Positions 10,797-20,726 of a DNA stretch of 64,000 bases are shown here, piece by piece; the stretch's first letter is position 1, and every line of letters starts with the position of its first letter. The stretch comes from Carideicomes alvinocaridis (lineage in GTDB: Bacteria; Pseudomonadota; Alphaproteobacteria; Rhodobacterales; Rhodobacteraceae), in contig SRJI02000022.1 in assembly GCA_005473895.2 (NCBI GenBank), positions 1 to 64,000 on the forward strand, read 5' to 3'. The translations under genes were made by a program, and so were the position numbers. The notes under the pieces are model-generated. The model did not search any database. It saw only the letters and a list, made by a program, of their open reading frames with translations, and was not told the DNA's origin.

Positions 10797-11773
10797 TCCG
10801 CGAGACCGTGACCGCCCTGCCGGTGCCCGAGCCTCGGGCCTTCGACCTGACCGGCGTGCCCCGGGACGTCGCGGGCCACGATGCCCACATGGCCCGCATC
10901 CCCGGCCTCAACCTGATCGAGACGGGCGGGCAGGGGCCCGGGCGGCCCCTGAAGCTGCCCTTCACCCTCGGCGCCTGGAACCTCGAGCGCTGCCTCTTCC
11001 CCGAGGCGGCGGCCGCGCGGCTGGTCGATTGCGACGTGATGCTGGTCTCGGAGATGGATCATGGCATGGCCCGTACCGGCCAGCGCAACACCATTCGCGA
11101 CATGGCCGCCGCGCGCGGCATGTCCTACGCCTTCGTGGCGGAATACCTTGAGCTCGGCCTTGGCTCGCCCTCGGAGCGGCGGTTCTGCACCGCCGACCAC
11201 AATGCGGAAGGGTACCACGGCAACGGGCTGATCGCGGGCACGGCGCTTGGCGCTCCCTTCGCGCTGCGGCTGCACGGCCACCGGCAATGGTTCGGTGACG
11301 AGGAACAGCCCCGGGTCGGTGAACGCGTGGCGATCGGCGCCCGGCTGGAGACCGAGGGCGGGCCGCTCGTCGTCGTCTCCACCCATCTCGAGAGCGCCTG
11401 CGGGCCGGAGCTTCGGGAGGAGCAGATGCGCGGCCTGATCGCGGCCCTCGATGCCGAGTGTCCCGGCATGCCACTGCTGATCGCCGGCGATCTCAATACC
11501 GGCAATCACAACGAGGGCCGGTGGCGCGAGGAGGGGCTGTTCGACGTGGCGCGGGCGGCGGGCTTCACCGCCCATGGCGGGCCCGAGGATCAGCCGACCA
11601 CGCGCGCCAGCCTGATCACCCGCTTCCCCGAGAGGGCAATGAAGCTCGACTGGATGCTGACCCGCGGGCTCTCGCTCGGCGCGGTGGAGATCCGGCCGGC
11701 GCAGGACCCGGAGGGTGGGCCGCTTTCGGACCACGACGCCATCGTTGCGCGGGTGGAGGGCCTTGAGCCCTGA
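10793..11773 (+). CDS. Endonuclease/exonuclease/phosphatase (EEP) family hydrolase in the ugp operon
   Basis: Metal-dependent phosphoesterase fold, 326 residues, without a signal peptide. EEP motifs appear in order: [10 protein letters not shown] near residue 60, [14 protein letters not shown] (the metal-binding acidic residue), [19 protein letters not shown], and the terminal SDHDAIVAR with the catalytic Asp-His. The ATG overlaps the ugpC stop by 4 bp. In enteric bacteria this slot holds ugpQ, a glycerophosphodiester phosphodiesterase of an unrelated fold, so a role in hydrolysing imported glycerophosphodiesters is a reasonable inference. Substrate specificity cannot be read from the sequence. 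Decayed copies of its 3' end follow. Confidence 0.8.
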   Translation: MIRETVTALPVPEPRAFDLTGVPRDVAGHDAHMARIPGLNLIETGGQGPGRPLKLPFTLGAWNLERCLFPEAAAARLVDCDVMLVSEMDHGMARTGQRNTIRDMAAARGMSYAFVAEYLELGLGSPSERRFCTADHNAEGYHGNGLIAGTALGAPFALRLHGHRQWFGDEEQPRVGERVAIGARLETEGGPLVVVSTHLESACGPELREEQMRGLIAALDAECPGMPLLIAGDLNTGNHNEGRWREEGLFDVARAAGFTAHGGPEDQPTTRASLITRFPERAMKLDWMLTRGLSLGAVEIRPAQDPEGGPLSDHDAIVARVEGLEP

Positions 11774-12056
11774 GCGACACCGGGGGCTGGACTGGAGGCC
11801 GACGGCTGCTCTCGGACCGTGACGCCATCGTCACGCCGGAGGTTGGCCGGGGGACCTGAACCAAGCTGGGAGGCTGGCACCGGATGACGGGCGCCGGCCG
11901 CTCTCCGACCACGGGGCCATCGCCGCGCGGGGGAGAGCCTCGGGCGCTGAGCCACGCCGGGGGGTGGCGCTGGATGCCGAGGGTCGGCTGCTCTCGGACC
12001 ACGATGCCAGCGTCGCTCGGGGGAGGGCCTTGAACCCCGACGCCGCGGCAGGACCG
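11774..12056 (+). repeat. Three decayed tandem copies of the preceding gene's 3' end
   Basis: The segment encoding the gene's terminal [10 protein letters not shown] recurs three times at intervals of about 86, 92 and 90 bp. Core copies (CTCTCGGACC-like) start near 11809, 11901 and 11991, against the original near 11722. Translated, they read LLSDRDAIVT, PLSDHGAIAAR and LLSDHDASVAR. The first copy is in a different frame from the gene; the last two share a third frame, and each is followed by a recognisable Arg-Gly/Leu-Glu-Pro-like remnant. There is no start codon context, so I regard these as non-coding relics of tandem duplication lying between two convergent genes. Confidence 0.75.
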
Positions 12057-12074
12057 GACAGCAAACGCCGGCGC

Positions 12075-15000
12075 CTATTCGGCCGGCGCGTGCTCGTCCT
12101 CCTCGGGCGGTTTCGGGAACAGGCCCGAGACCTTGCGGCTGAACGTGTCGATATAGGTCAGCAGCACCGGCACCACCACCAGCGTCAGCAGCGAGGACGA
12201 GATCAGCCCGCCGATCACCGCATGGGCCATGGGCGCGTTTTGCCCCGACCCGCCGTGGATGTTCAGCGCCAGCGGCAGCATCCCGAAGATCATCGCCAGC
12301 GTCGTCATCACGATGGGCCGGAACCGGGTCGCCCCGGCCTCCACCAGCGCGTCGTAGAGATGCCAGCCCGCCTTCACGTGCTGGTTGGCGTTGTCCACCA
12401 GCAGGATCGCGTTCTTCACCACGAGGCCCATCAGCATGATGAACCCGATGATCGAGAACATGTTGAGCGTGGAGCCGCCCACCAGCAGGCCCAGCATCAC
12501 CCCGATCAGCGACAGCGGCAGCGAGGACATGATGGCGAAGGGTTGCACGAAAGAGCCGAACTGCGAGGCCAGCACCAGGTAGATGAAGACCACCGCCAGC
12601 AGCAGGGCGGAGCCCGCGGCGCCGGTGGTTTCCTGGATGTCCTCGGCATCGCCGCCCTGGCTCACGCGGTAGCCCGGCGGGGGCTGGAGCGCGTCCATCT
12701 TCTCCTGCACGGCGGGCATCACGTCGCCGACCTTAACCCCGTCGAGGTTGGCGGTCACCTGGACCGAGCGCTGCCGGTCCTCGCGCGTGATCTCGCCCGG
12801 GCCCTCGGTCTGGACGATCTCGGCCACCTGGTCGAGCCGGATGACCCCGCTGCCATCGGCGGTGGCGGCGACGGGCAGGGCTCCCAGGGCATAGGCGTCG
12901 TCGCGGGCATATTCCGGCAGGCGCACGACCACGTCATAGCTTTCGCCCTGCGGCGAGGTCCATTCCGACACTGTGGAGCCGCCCAGCATCGGGTTCAGCG
13001 CATTGCCCACCTGCGCCAGCGTGACGCCGACGTCGGAGGCCGCGTCGCGGTCGATCCGGATCCCCAGCGTCGGCTGCGGGTCGTCGAGCGAGGTGCGCAC
13101 GTCGACCAGTCCGGGCACGTCCTCCAGCAGGGATTTCAGCTCGCCCGCCAGCCGTTCAAGCGTGGTGAGGTTGTCGCCGAAGATCTTGACCTGCACCGGC
13201 GATTCAAGCCCGCCGAAGCCCGACGGCGCCCCGACCTTGTACTGCGCGCCGGGAATGGCCAGCAGCGCGTCGCGCACCGGGCCGGTCAGCGTGGTCGGCG
13301 TGCGGGTGCGTTCCTCCGGCGGGACGAGGGCCACGAACATGGTGGCGTTGTTGTCTCCGCTCGTGGTGCCCGAGTTGATCGTGGCATAGGTGGATTCCAC
13401 CTCGGGGAAGGTCCGCAGGACCGCATCCACCTGGCGGATCTTCTCCGACGTGCGGTCGATGGTGGAGCCCACGGGGGTCTTGATCTCCACCTGCAGCTCG
13501 GAATTGTCGGCTGGCGGCACGAATTCCGCACCCACCAGCGGGAAGGTCGCCAGGCCGCCCACGAAGGCCAGGAGCGCCGCCAGCAGCGTCAGCTTGCGCC
13601 AGCGCAAGCAGAAACGCAGCAGCCCCTCGTAGCGCCGCCCGATCCAGGCGAAGAGCCGGTCGAACTGCCCCACCGCGCGGCCGAGCAGGCCCCGCTTCGC
13701 GTCGGGATGGGCCGAGGGGTCGTACCAGACCGAGGACATCATCGGGTCGAGCGTGAACGACACGAAAAGCGAGATCGCCACGGCGACCGATACCGTCACG
13801 CCGAATTGCAGGAAGAACCGGCCGAGGATGCCCTCCATGAAGGCCACGGGCAGGAAGACCGCGATGATCGACAGCGTCGTGGCCAGCACGGCCAGCCCGA
13901 TCTCGTTCGTGCCGTCGAGCGCGGCGCGCCTGTGGCTCTTGCCCATGTGCAGGTGGCGCATGATGTTCTCGCGCACCACGATGGCGTCGTCGATCAGGAT
14001 GCCCACGGACAGCGACAGCGCGAGCATGGTCATCATGTTCAGCGTGAAGCCCAGGAAATAGAGCGCCGCCATGGTCCCGATGATCGAGATCGGCAGCGTC
14101 ATCCCGGTGATCACGGTGGAGCGCCAGGAGTTCAGGAACAGGAAGACGATCACGGTGGCGAGGATCGCGCCCTCCACCAGCATGTTCTGCACCGCGTGGA
14201 ACGAGGCCTCCACCGGCTTGGCGTTGTCGCGCAACACGCGGATGTCGATGCCGTCGAATTGCGGCTCTTCCAGCATCTTCTCGATCTCGGCGCGGACCTG
14301 TTCCGCCACCTCGACCGTGTTGGCGCCCTGGGTCTTCACGATGTCCACCGCCAGCGCCCGTTCGCCGTCGAGCATGGCGAGCGAATCTTCCTCGGCCAGC
14401 GCCGAGCCGATCTCGGCCACGTCGCCCAGCCGCACGGGCTGCCCGCCGCGGCGGCCGATGATGACGTCCTGGAAATCGTTGATCGTGGCGAGACGTCCCT
14501 CCACCTGGACCGACTGGGTGTTGCCGCCCTCGGTCACGCTTCCCGCGGGCAGGTCGGTATTGTCCGAGCGCAGGGCCGAGGTGACCTCGCCCACGCCGAT
14601 GCCAAGCGCGGTCTGCCGGTCAGGGTCGATCAGCACGTGGACCTCGCGCGGGATGCCGCCCACGACCGAGGCCCGGCCGACGCCCTGGATATTGGCCAGC
14701 CGGGTGGAGATCGTGTCCTCGGTGATGCGCGTCAGCTCACCGGTCTCGAAGGTGTCGGACGACACGCCGATGGACAGAACCGGCAGCTCGTTGGGGTCGA
14801 AGCGCAGGATCCGCGGATCCTCGGCATTGTCGGGCAGTTCGCCCTCGATCTGGGCGATCTTGTCGCGCACCTCCTGCGCCGCGGTGGAGCTGTCGACCTC
14901 CAGGTCGAAGATCATCAGCACCAGCGAGGAGCCGGGCTGCGCCGTGGCCTCGATGGAATCGATCCCGGACAGGGTGGAGACCGCGTCCTCGATGGGTTCG

Positions 15001-15191
15001 ATCACGTCGCTCTCTACCGCCTCGGGCGTGGCGCCGGGATAGGAGGTGACCACCGCCACCACCGGGAAGTCGACATCCGGCAATTGCTCGATCGGCAGCC
15101 GCTGGTAGGAGAAGAGCCCGATCACCAGCATCGCCACCATGATCATGGTGGCAAAGACCGGCTGGCCCACGGAGATGCGGGTGAGGAACAT
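12075..15191 (-). CDS. RND-family efflux transporter, inner-membrane pump subunit
   Basis: Proton-driven multidrug-type efflux pump of the HAE-1/AcrB superfamily, 1038 residues, the usual length. The N-terminus [30 protein letters not shown] contains the first membrane segment, followed by a porter domain with [12 protein letters not shown]. The transmembrane core includes [14 protein letters not shown], the conserved acidic pair region of TM4. The duplicated second half ends in a block with [16 protein letters not shown]. Downstream of the adaptor by 3 bp in the same operon. No outer-membrane channel gene is present, so it probably shares a TolC-like protein encoded elsewhere. Substrates unknown. 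Confidence 0.92.
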   Translation of the reverse strand: MFLTRISVGQPVFATMIMVAMLVIGLFSYQRLPIEQLPDVDFPVVAVVTSYPGATPEAVESDVIEPIEDAVSTLSGIDSIEATAQPGSSLVLMIFDLEVDSSTAAQEVRDKIAQIEGELPDNAEDPRILRFDPNELPVLSIGVSSDTFETGELTRITEDTISTRLANIQGVGRASVVGGIPREVHVLIDPDRQTALGIGVGEVTSALRSDNTDLPAGSVTEGGNTQSVQVEGRLATINDFQDVIIGRRGGQPVRLGDVAEIGSALAEEDSLAMLDGERALAVDIVKTQGANTVEVAEQVRAEIEKMLEEPQFDGIDIRVLRDNAKPVEASFHAVQNMLVEGAILATVIVFLFLNSWRSTVITGMTLPISIIGTMAALYFLGFTLNMMTMLALSLSVGILIDDAIVVRENIMRHLHMGKSHRRAALDGTNEIGLAVLATTLSIIAVFLPVAFMEGILGRFFLQFGVTVSVAVAISLFVSFTLDPMMSSVWYDPSAHPDAKRGLLGRAVGQFDRLFAWIGRRYEGLLRFCLRWRKLTLLAALLAFVGGLATFPLVGAEFVPPADNSELQVEIKTPVGSTIDRTSEKIRQVDAVLRTFPEVESTYATINSGTTSGDNNATMFVALVPPEERTRTPTTLTGPVRDALLAIPGAQYKVGAPSGFGGLESPVQVKIFGDNLTTLERLAGELKSLLEDVPGLVDVRTSLDDPQPTLGIRIDRDAASDVGVTLAQVGNALNPMLGGSTVSEWTSPQGESYDVVVRLPEYARDDAYALGALPVAATADGSGVIRLDQVAEIVQTEGPGEITREDRQRSVQVTANLDGVKVGDVMPAVQEKMDALQPPPGYRVSQGGDAEDIQETTGAAGSALLLAVVFIYLVLASQFGSFVQPFAIMSSLPLSLIGVMLGLLVGGSTLNMFSIIGFIMLMGLVVKNAILLVDNANQHVKAGWHLYDALVEAGATRFRPIVMTTLAMIFGMLPLALNIHGGSGQNAPMAHAVIGGLISSSLLTLVVVPVLLTYIDTFSRKVSGLFPKPPEEDEHAPAE

Positions 15192-15194
15192 GGG

Positions 15195-16484
15195 CTACTC
15201 CTCCACGATGCTGATTTCGTACCCGGCGCGAAGCTGCGACAGGGGTTCGGCCACGATGACGTCGCCGGGCTCCAGCCCTTCGGCGATCTCGACCATGCGG
15301 CCACCGTCCCAGTCGCGCGCGATCTCCACCGCGCGGCGCCGCACGTGGTCGCCGTCGCGCACCAGCACGAAGCGGCCCTCCTTGTCCTCGCGCACCGCCT
15401 GGGCGGGGATGCCGATGGCCTCGTCCTTCTGTTCAAGGATCAGCTGGCCCGAGGCGAACATCCCCCCGCGCAGCACGCCGCCCGGATTGTCGATGCCGAC
15501 ATAGACCGGCAGCATCCGCGAGCCCTGGATCGCCACCGGCGAGATACGCTCGACCCGGCCGCGGAATTCCCGGTCGCGGACGCCTTCGACGGTCAGCTCG
15601 ACCGGCTGGTCCTTCTCGATCGCGGGGGCGTAGCTGACAGGCACCGTGGCCTCGAATTCCAGGCTGCTCAGATCGACAAGCGTGAGCAGCGGAGAGCCGG
15701 TGGCGACGTAGGAGCCCGGATCGACCGAGCGCTCGGCAATGGCGCCGGCAAAGGGCGCCTCGACCCGCGCATGATCGAGCGAGCGTTCCGCATTCTCCAC
15801 CTGCTTTTCCTGCGCGGCGAGGCTGGCCTCGAGCTGTTCGACATTGGCCTGGCCGGCCTCCAGCTCGGTCGGCGGGGAGAGGCCGCGATCGACGAGGCTC
15901 TGCGTCCGCTCCAGCTGGTTGCGGGCCAGCTTGAGCTGGGCGCGCGTCGCCTCGGCCGAGGCGCGCTGCTGTTCGAGCTGGTTGCTGAGCGTTTCCACGT
16001 CGAGCTGCACCAGGAGCTGGCCCTCGTCCACCGTATCCCCGGCGCGGACCGCGACCGTATCCACCCGCGCCGAGACCTCGGCCGAGAGATGCAGCTGCTG
16101 CCGCGGCGCAAGCGATCCCGTCACCTTGACCGTCTCGCGCAGTCGGCGCGGCGCGATCTCCAGCAATTCGGACGGCGTGAGCTGCATCACCGGCACTTCG
16201 GCCGCCTTTGCGTCGCGCGCCGCCTGGGCCTCCGCCTCGGCCTGGGCCGCGGCTTCGTCCTGCTGCGTCTGGTAGGCGGCGATCTGTTCCTCGACCACGG
16301 CCTTGCCGCCGGTCTGGTACCACCAGCCGGCCGCGCCGGCGACGATCACGACGACCAGCGCCACGATCCACCAGCGCCGCTTTTTCGGCGGCAGGCCGGC
16401 CTCGGCGCGGGCCTTGGCCTTGCGTTCGCGCCGGGTCAGCGCCCAGTCGGGCTTGCCGCCCGGGTTGGTGGTCTCTTTCGCCAT
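15195..16484 (-). CDS. RND efflux periplasmic adaptor (membrane fusion protein)
   Basis: Adaptor linking the inner-membrane pump to an outer-membrane channel. The 429-residue protein has a basic N-terminus, one membrane anchor (WWIVALVVVIVAGAAGWWY, near residues 37-56), a lipoyl half-motif (SARVDTVAVRAGDTVDEGQLLVQL), a coiled-coil hairpin rich in Glu/Gln/Ala, and the second lipoyl half (VEAPFAGAIAERSVDPGSYV). I chose the ATG at 16482-16484 (MAKETTNPGG), which follows GGAGGATCGATAAC; longer versions run into the regulator gene. It lies between the regulator, whose stop is 1 bp away, and the pump gene. Confidence 0.92.
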   Translation of the reverse strand: MAKETTNPGGKPDWALTRRERKAKARAEAGLPPKKRRWWIVALVVVIVAGAAGWWYQTGGKAVVEEQIAAYQTQQDEAAAQAEAEAQAARDAKAAEVPVMQLTPSELLEIAPRRLRETVKVTGSLAPRQQLHLSAEVSARVDTVAVRAGDTVDEGQLLVQLDVETLSNQLEQQRASAEATRAQLKLARNQLERTQSLVDRGLSPPTELEAGQANVEQLEASLAAQEKQVENAERSLDHARVEAPFAGAIAERSVDPGSYVATGSPLLTLVDLSSLEFEATVPVSYAPAIEKDQPVELTVEGVRDREFRGRVERISPVAIQGSRMLPVYVGIDNPGGVLRGGMFASGQLILEQKDEAIGIPAQAVREDKEGRFVLVRDGDHVRRRAVEIARDWDGGRMVEIAEGLEPGDVIVAEPLSQLRAGYEISIVEE

Positions 16485-16485
16485 G

Positions 16486-16968
16486 TTATCGATCCTCCGG
16501 CGACGCCTGCTTCGCCCTGGTCTCGCCGAGCAGCCGCTCGCGCCATTCATCCATGAAATCCGCCGATACCCTGTAGAAGTCGGCAAAGCCGTTCACCCGC
16601 TCCCGCGCACCGCCCTGCCTGTCCGGAAACTCCCCGGCCAGGTCGCGCATCATGTCCGCGTTGCGTCGGAACCGCGCCGCGATGGTGCCGATCATCTGGC
16701 CGTCCGGATGATCCACCAACGCCCAGGCATCCTGTCGCGATCCCACATGCGACACCCGTCGCAGCATTCCCTTGCTTTCCAGCAGCCTCGTATTGGTGGA
16801 GGCCGAGGCCTTGGAGATCGACAGGGCCTCGGACAGCTGGGTGAGGGTGCGGGGCTCGCCCTCGACCAGCAGGTAGCCAAGCACCTGCCCGGCGATGCGG
16901 GGGTGGCCGTCCTCCTGGGACATGAGGCCCATGGCCTCGATCAGACGCTGCGCTGCGGAATCGGTCAT
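16486..16968 (-). CDS. MarR/GbsR-type winged-helix regulator of the efflux operon
   Basis: Predicted DNA-binding regulator, 160 residues. The winged helix spans roughly residues 25-85, with PRTLTQLSEALSISKASASTNTRLLESKGMLR showing the helix-turn-helix; this arrangement is typical of the GbsR branch of MarR-like proteins. The C-terminal half (FYRVSADFMDEWRERLLGE) is probably helical and dimerising. It is the first gene of the operon with the adaptor and pump, so it probably autoregulates and responds to a pump substrate. An inverted repeat at 16998-17015 lies 30 bp upstream of its start. Confidence 0.82.
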   Translation of the reverse strand: MTDSAAQRLIEAMGLMSQEDGHPRIAGQVLGYLLVEGEPRTLTQLSEALSISKASASTNTRLLESKGMLRRVSHVGSRQDAWALVDHPDGQMIGTIAARFRRNADMMRDLAGEFPDRQGGARERVNGFADFYRVSADFMDEWRERLLGETRAKQASPEDR

Positions 16969-16997
16969 GGCGCCTATCTGTACATTCTGTTCAGCAC

Positions 16998-17015
16998 GTT
17001 CAATACAGACTGAAC
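16998..17015. promoter_or_regulatory. Inverted repeat upstream of the efflux operon
   Basis: GTTCA-ATACAGAC-TGAAC is a 5 bp perfect inverted repeat with an 8 bp spacer, starting 30 bp upstream of the regulator gene. A further GTTCAG lies at 16989-16994. Position and symmetry suit an operator bound by the adjacent MarR/GbsR-type protein; this is inference from the sequence only. Confidence 0.4.
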
Positions 17016-17204
17016 GATTTATTTCGACCTTTTTCCGGGCGTGACTGCCTCATGGGTGGTCTCCTGCCTTCGGGGGCCCCGAGCCGGCAGGTGGGCTCAC
17101 GAGGATTTACCGCGCAAGGTCGACAATGTTACGATATGGTGACTGGGTGGCGTTTTCGTTTTTCCGGCTGCCAGATATGGGCAGCGTCCGATCCGGGGCG
17201 GTAG

Positions 17205-17714
17205 ATGGACAAGACACCCTTGGCATACGAAGAGGAGACACCTGTTTTCACGGTTCCGCTACGGAAACTGTCGGCGCGCCTCGGTGTGCTGGTGCAGCGC
17301 GAGGTGCTGCGCCCCGCCGGGCTGAGGATGCAGGAATGGCGCGTGCTGTGGTCGCTGGCCCAGGAGGGGCCCACTCATCTGCGCAATCTCGCGCGGCGGG
17401 CGGACGTGGATCCCGCCCATGTCAGCCGGCTCATCGGGCGGTTCGAGGAGCAGGAGTTGGCGGAACGCGTGCTGGACCCGGAGGACGGGCGGCGGACCCT
17501 GATCAGCATCACCGCCAGCGGCCGCGCGCTGTTCGACAGGGTGCGCCCGGCCTCGGACCGGCTGAACGCGGATTTCCGGAGCCTCTATACCGAGGAGGAA
17601 TTTGACCTGCTGCTCGGGCTGGTACAGCGCGCCACGGACCACGCCGAGCGGCTGATCGCGGAGGACGCGCGGGCCTCGGCCCGGCCAAGCGACCTGGCGC
17701 CGGGGCAGGTATAA
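17205..17714 (+). CDS. MarR-family transcriptional regulator
   Basis: Winged-helix regulator of 169 residues. The recognition region is LRNLARRADVDPAHVSRLIGRFEEQELAERV (about residues 62-92), followed by a wing with the MarR signature DPEDGRRTLISITASGR. It is transcribed on the + strand, 176 bp ahead of the polyamine transporter ATPase and divergent from the efflux operon. Its target could be either neighbour or a distant locus. A GCTGCC-N7-GGCAGC inverted repeat at 17167-17185 lies just upstream of its start and could be an autoregulatory site. Confidence 0.85.
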   Translation: MDKTPLAYEEETPVFTVPLRKLSARLGVLVQREVLRPAGLRMQEWRVLWSLAQEGPTHLRNLARRADVDPAHVSRLIGRFEEQELAERVLDPEDGRRTLISITASGRALFDRVRPASDRLNADFRSLYTEEEFDLLLGLVQRATDHAERLIAEDARASARPSDLAPGQV

Positions 17715-17890
17715 GCTGCCCGTCAGGGCGAATTTGATCATAACCCCGCACATTGCAGTGCATTTGCCCAAGCCTGTCGCAATTTCAAATCGAAAGCCCT
17801 TATTTTCGAAAAATCATGTTGTCAGACGGCAATGCGGATGGTTTGATCAAATCCATGCGCAGCGAAACACACCCGCGGGGGCATGACAGC

Positions 17891-18964
17891 ATGATCGAAA
17901 TCGCCAATGTAACCAAGGTGTTCGGCCAGGGCGAGGCGGCATTCCGGGCGCTTGACGGCGTTTCGGTCACCATCGACGAGAACGAGTTCTTTACGCTGTT
18001 GGGACCCTCCGGCTGCGGCAAGACCACGCTTCTGCGGACCATCGCGGGCTTCGTCGATCCCACCAGCGGCAGCGTCAAGCTCGACGGGCAGAGCCTGCTG
18101 GAAAGCCCGCCCTACAAGCGGCCGGTGAACACCGTCTTCCAGTCCTACGCGCTGTTTCCGCACATGACCGTGGCGCAGAATATCGGCTTCGGGCTGGAAA
18201 TGCAGGGCAAGCCGAAATCCGAGGTGCAGGAGACGGTGGCCGAGATGCTGGAGCTGGTGCGGATGACGCCCATGGCCGACCGCCAGACCGGCCAGATCTC
18301 GGGCGGGCAGCAGCAGCGGGTGGCGCTGGCGCGGGCCCTGGCGCCGCGGCCCAAGGTGCTGCTGCTGGACGAACCGCTCTCGGCGCTCGACTTCAAGCTG
18401 CGCAAGGAAATGCAGCTCGAGCTCAAGCGCCTGCAATCCGAGACCGGGATCACCTTCATCTTCGTCACCCACGACCAGGAGGAAGCGCTGACCATGTCCG
18501 ACCGGATCGCGGTGATGAGCGAGGGCGCCATCCGCCAGATCGGTGGCCCGCGCGACATCTACGACCACCCGGCGGAACGCTTCGTCGCGGATTTCATCGG
18601 CGACACCAACTTCCTGGAGGTCGAGCTTCTGCGAACGGAGGGGGAGGAGGGGCGCATCCGCCTGGCCTCGGGCGCGGAGACCACGGCGCGGGCACTGTCG
18701 GGCGGCGTCTCGGCCGGGACCGTGACCCTGGCGGTGCGGCCCGAACACGCCGACCTGGCCGACCCGGCCGAGGCCCTGCTGCCCGGCACCCTGGCCGAGG
18801 TGGTCTATTTCGGCACCGACACCCATTACCACGTCGATCTCGAGGACGGCACGCGCTTCGTCGTGCGCCAGCAGAACACCCCGGCCCAGGTCCAGCGCCG
18901 CGCGGCCGGCGACCGGGTGGGCGTCACCTTCGCCCCGGGGGTCGGCCAGGTGCTGAGGGATTGA
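17891..18964 (+). CDS. potA: Spermidine/putrescine-type ABC transporter ATPase PotA
   Basis: ATP-hydrolysing subunit of a polyamine importer, 357 residues. It has Walker [11 protein letters not shown]-loop [13 protein letters not shown], signature ISGGQQQR, Walker [13 protein letters not shown] and switch [11 protein letters not shown]. The C-terminal TOBE region contains AVRPEHADL and [14 protein letters not shown], typical of PotA. I take the ATG at 17891 ([13 protein letters not shown]), as the conserved domain begins there; upstream in-frame ATGs at 17753, 17816 and 17855 only add unconserved sequence. First gene of potABCD, with a 4 bp gap before potB. Confidence 0.9.
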   Translation: MIEIANVTKVFGQGEAAFRALDGVSVTIDENEFFTLLGPSGCGKTTLLRTIAGFVDPTSGSVKLDGQSLLESPPYKRPVNTVFQSYALFPHMTVAQNIGFGLEMQGKPKSEVQETVAEMLELVRMTPMADRQTGQISGGQQQRVALARALAPRPKVLLLDEPLSALDFKLRKEMQLELKRLQSETGITFIFVTHDQEEALTMSDRIAVMSEGAIRQIGGPRDIYDHPAERFVADFIGDTNFLEVELLRTEGEEGRIRLASGAETTARALSGGVSAGTVTLAVRPEHADLADPAEALLPGTLAEVVYFGTDTHYHVDLEDGTRFVVRQQNTPAQVQRRAAGDRVGVTFAPGVGQVLRD

Positions 18965-18968
18965 TCCG

Positions 18969-19883
18969 ATGAGCGATCTCGCCGCAACCCGCAGCCGCAC
19001 AGAGCGCCGCAACCGGTGGCTCCTGCTTCTTCCGGCGCTGGCGATCCTGATCTTCGCCGCCGCCGGGCCGCTTCTGATCGTGCTGATCTATTCCTTCCTG
19101 ACCCCCGGCGATTACGGCGGGGTGGTCTGGAAACTGTCCGGCGAGGCGTGGTTCAACGTCTTTTTCGAGCGCGACTTCTTCACCGACACGCTGGGCTTTG
19201 CCGATGCCCACCTGTCGATCCTGTGGCGGTCGATCTCGCTGTCGCTGATGACGACGGTGCTGGCGTTCCTCGTGGGCTTTCCCACGGCCTATTTCATCGC
19301 CACGCGCCCGGCCAACAGCCGCGACATGTGGATGCTGCTGATCATGATCCCGTTCTGGACCAACCTGCTGATCCGGACCTTCGCGATCATGGAGCTCATT
19401 CGCAACGAGGGCACGATCAACACGGTGCTGCTGGCCATCGGGATCATCGACGAACCGATCCAGATGCTGTTCACCAACGCCTCGCTGCTGGCGGGCATGG
19501 TCTTTGTCTACCTGCCGCTGATGATCCTGCCGGTCTACGCCGCGATGGAGCGCTTCGACTTCTCGCTGGTGGAAGCGGCCTACGACCTCTACGCGACGCG
19601 CCGCAAGGTGCTGACCAAGGTGATCTTTCCCATCGTGAAGCCCGGGGTGATCGCGGGGTCGATCCTGGTCTTCGTGCCCTGCCTCGGCGCCTACGTGACG
19701 CCGCGGGTGCTGGGCGGCGGCAAGAAGCTGATGCTGGGCAACCTGATCGAGCTGCAATTCGGCGCCGGCCGCAACTGGCCGCTGGGCGCCGCGCTGGCGC
19801 TGACGCTGCTGGTGATCGTGACGATCGCGCTGCTGTTCTACGTCCGCGTGGCCGGCCGGGAAGGGGAGAGCAACATTGGCTAG
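18969..19883 (+). CDS. potB: Spermidine/putrescine-type ABC transporter permease PotB
   Basis: Inner-membrane permease with about six membrane segments, 304 residues. A hydrophobic first helix (WLLLLPALAILIFAAAGPLLIVL) follows a basic N-terminus. The EAA loop reads EAAYDLYATRRKVLTKVIFPIVKPG, and VTPRVLGGGKKLMLGNLI is a characteristic PotB/PotH segment. The gene starts 4 bp after potA, and its end overlaps the potC TTG start by 8 bp. Confidence 0.92.
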   Translation: MSDLAATRSRTERRNRWLLLLPALAILIFAAAGPLLIVLIYSFLTPGDYGGVVWKLSGEAWFNVFFERDFFTDTLGFADAHLSILWRSISLSLMTTVLAFLVGFPTAYFIATRPANSRDMWMLLIMIPFWTNLLIRTFAIMELIRNEGTINTVLLAIGIIDEPIQMLFTNASLLAGMVFVYLPLMILPVYAAMERFDFSLVEAAYDLYATRRKVLTKVIFPIVKPGVIAGSILVFVPCLGAYVTPRVLGGGKKLMLGNLIELQFGAGRNWPLGAALALTLLVIVTIALLFYVRVAGREGESNIG

Positions 19884-20679
19884 AGGCTTCGACGTCCGCC
19901 GGCAGACCGGGTTCAACACGATCGCGATCTGCTGCTTCATCCTGCTGTATGCGCCGATCATCCTGATCGTGGTCTATTCCTTCAACAAGGGCAATTCGAT
20001 CGCCATCTGGGAGGGCTTTTCCTGGCGCTGGTACATCTCGGCCTGGGACAACGAGAAGGTGCAGGCGGCCACCATCCGCTCGGTCGTGATCGCCTTCTGG
20101 GCCTCGATGCTGTCGACATTCGCCGCGGTGCTGGCCGCGCTCGCCACGACGCGGACGAAACCCTGGCGCGGGCAGAGCTTCATCTTCGCCATGATCAACC
20201 AGCCGCTCATGGTGCCCGAGATCGTGACCGCGGTGTCGCTGCTGATCGTCTTCGCCTCGATCAAGGTGGCGACGGGCTATACCGGGCTCGGCTACCTGGT
20301 GATCGCCCATACCGCCTTCTGCATCCCCTTCGCCTACATGCCGATCCGGGCGCGGCTGCAGGGGATGGACCTGACGCTGGAACAGGCGGCCTCGGATCTC
20401 TACGCGACGCCCTGGCAGACCTTTCGCCGGGTGACGCTGCCGCAGCTCACGCCGGGGATCCTCGCCGGGGCGATGCTGGCCTTCGTGATCTCGCTCGACG
20501 ACGTGGTCATCACCGAGTTTGTGAAATCGGCGGGGCAGGATACACTGCCCACCTACATGCTGGGCCAGCTCCGCCGCGTCGTCACGCCGGAGATCAACGC
20601 CATATCGACCGTGCTGCTGGCCTTCTCGGTGCTGCTGGTGACGGGGTTCTTCCTGCTCAGCCGCACCCGCAAGCAATAA
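19876..20679 (+). CDS. potC: Spermidine/putrescine-type ABC transporter permease PotC
   Basis: Second permease subunit, 267 residues. It has an N-terminal membrane helix ([22 protein letters not shown]), the PotC-like [19 protein letters not shown] stretch after it, and an EAA-type loop [22 protein letters not shown]. The start is a TTG at 19876, supported by AAGGGGAG at 19861-19868 and by the lack of an upstream ATG or GTG that keeps a normal N-terminus. Overlaps potB by 8 bp. The C-terminal [18 protein letters not shown] is a last membrane helix with a short basic tail. Confidence 0.9.
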   Translation: MARGFDVRRQTGFNTIAICCFILLYAPIILIVVYSFNKGNSIAIWEGFSWRWYISAWDNEKVQAATIRSVVIAFWASMLSTFAAVLAALATTRTKPWRGQSFIFAMINQPLMVPEIVTAVSLLIVFASIKVATGYTGLGYLVIAHTAFCIPFAYMPIRARLQGMDLTLEQAASDLYATPWQTFRRVTLPQLTPGILAGAMLAFVISLDDVVITEFVKSAGQDTLPTYMLGQLRRVVTPEINAISTVLLAFSVLLVTGFFLLSRTRKQ

Positions 20680-20726
20680 CAACAAGAACGGCACCATCCA
20701 CCAACCGACAGGAGAGGAAATCCAAG

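Noticed and set aside
11964-12060. Possible small gene formed by the last 3'-end relic
   Set aside because: It has an ATG, but the reading continues antisense into the RND gene and the similarity is to an internal tail of the EEP protein, so it is a duplication relic.
11964-16556. A 1530-codon open frame on the + strand opposite the RND pump and adaptor
   Set aside because: It is antisense to two clearly conserved genes, has His/Arg/Gly-biased composition typical of high-GC shadow frames, and shows no recognisable domain.
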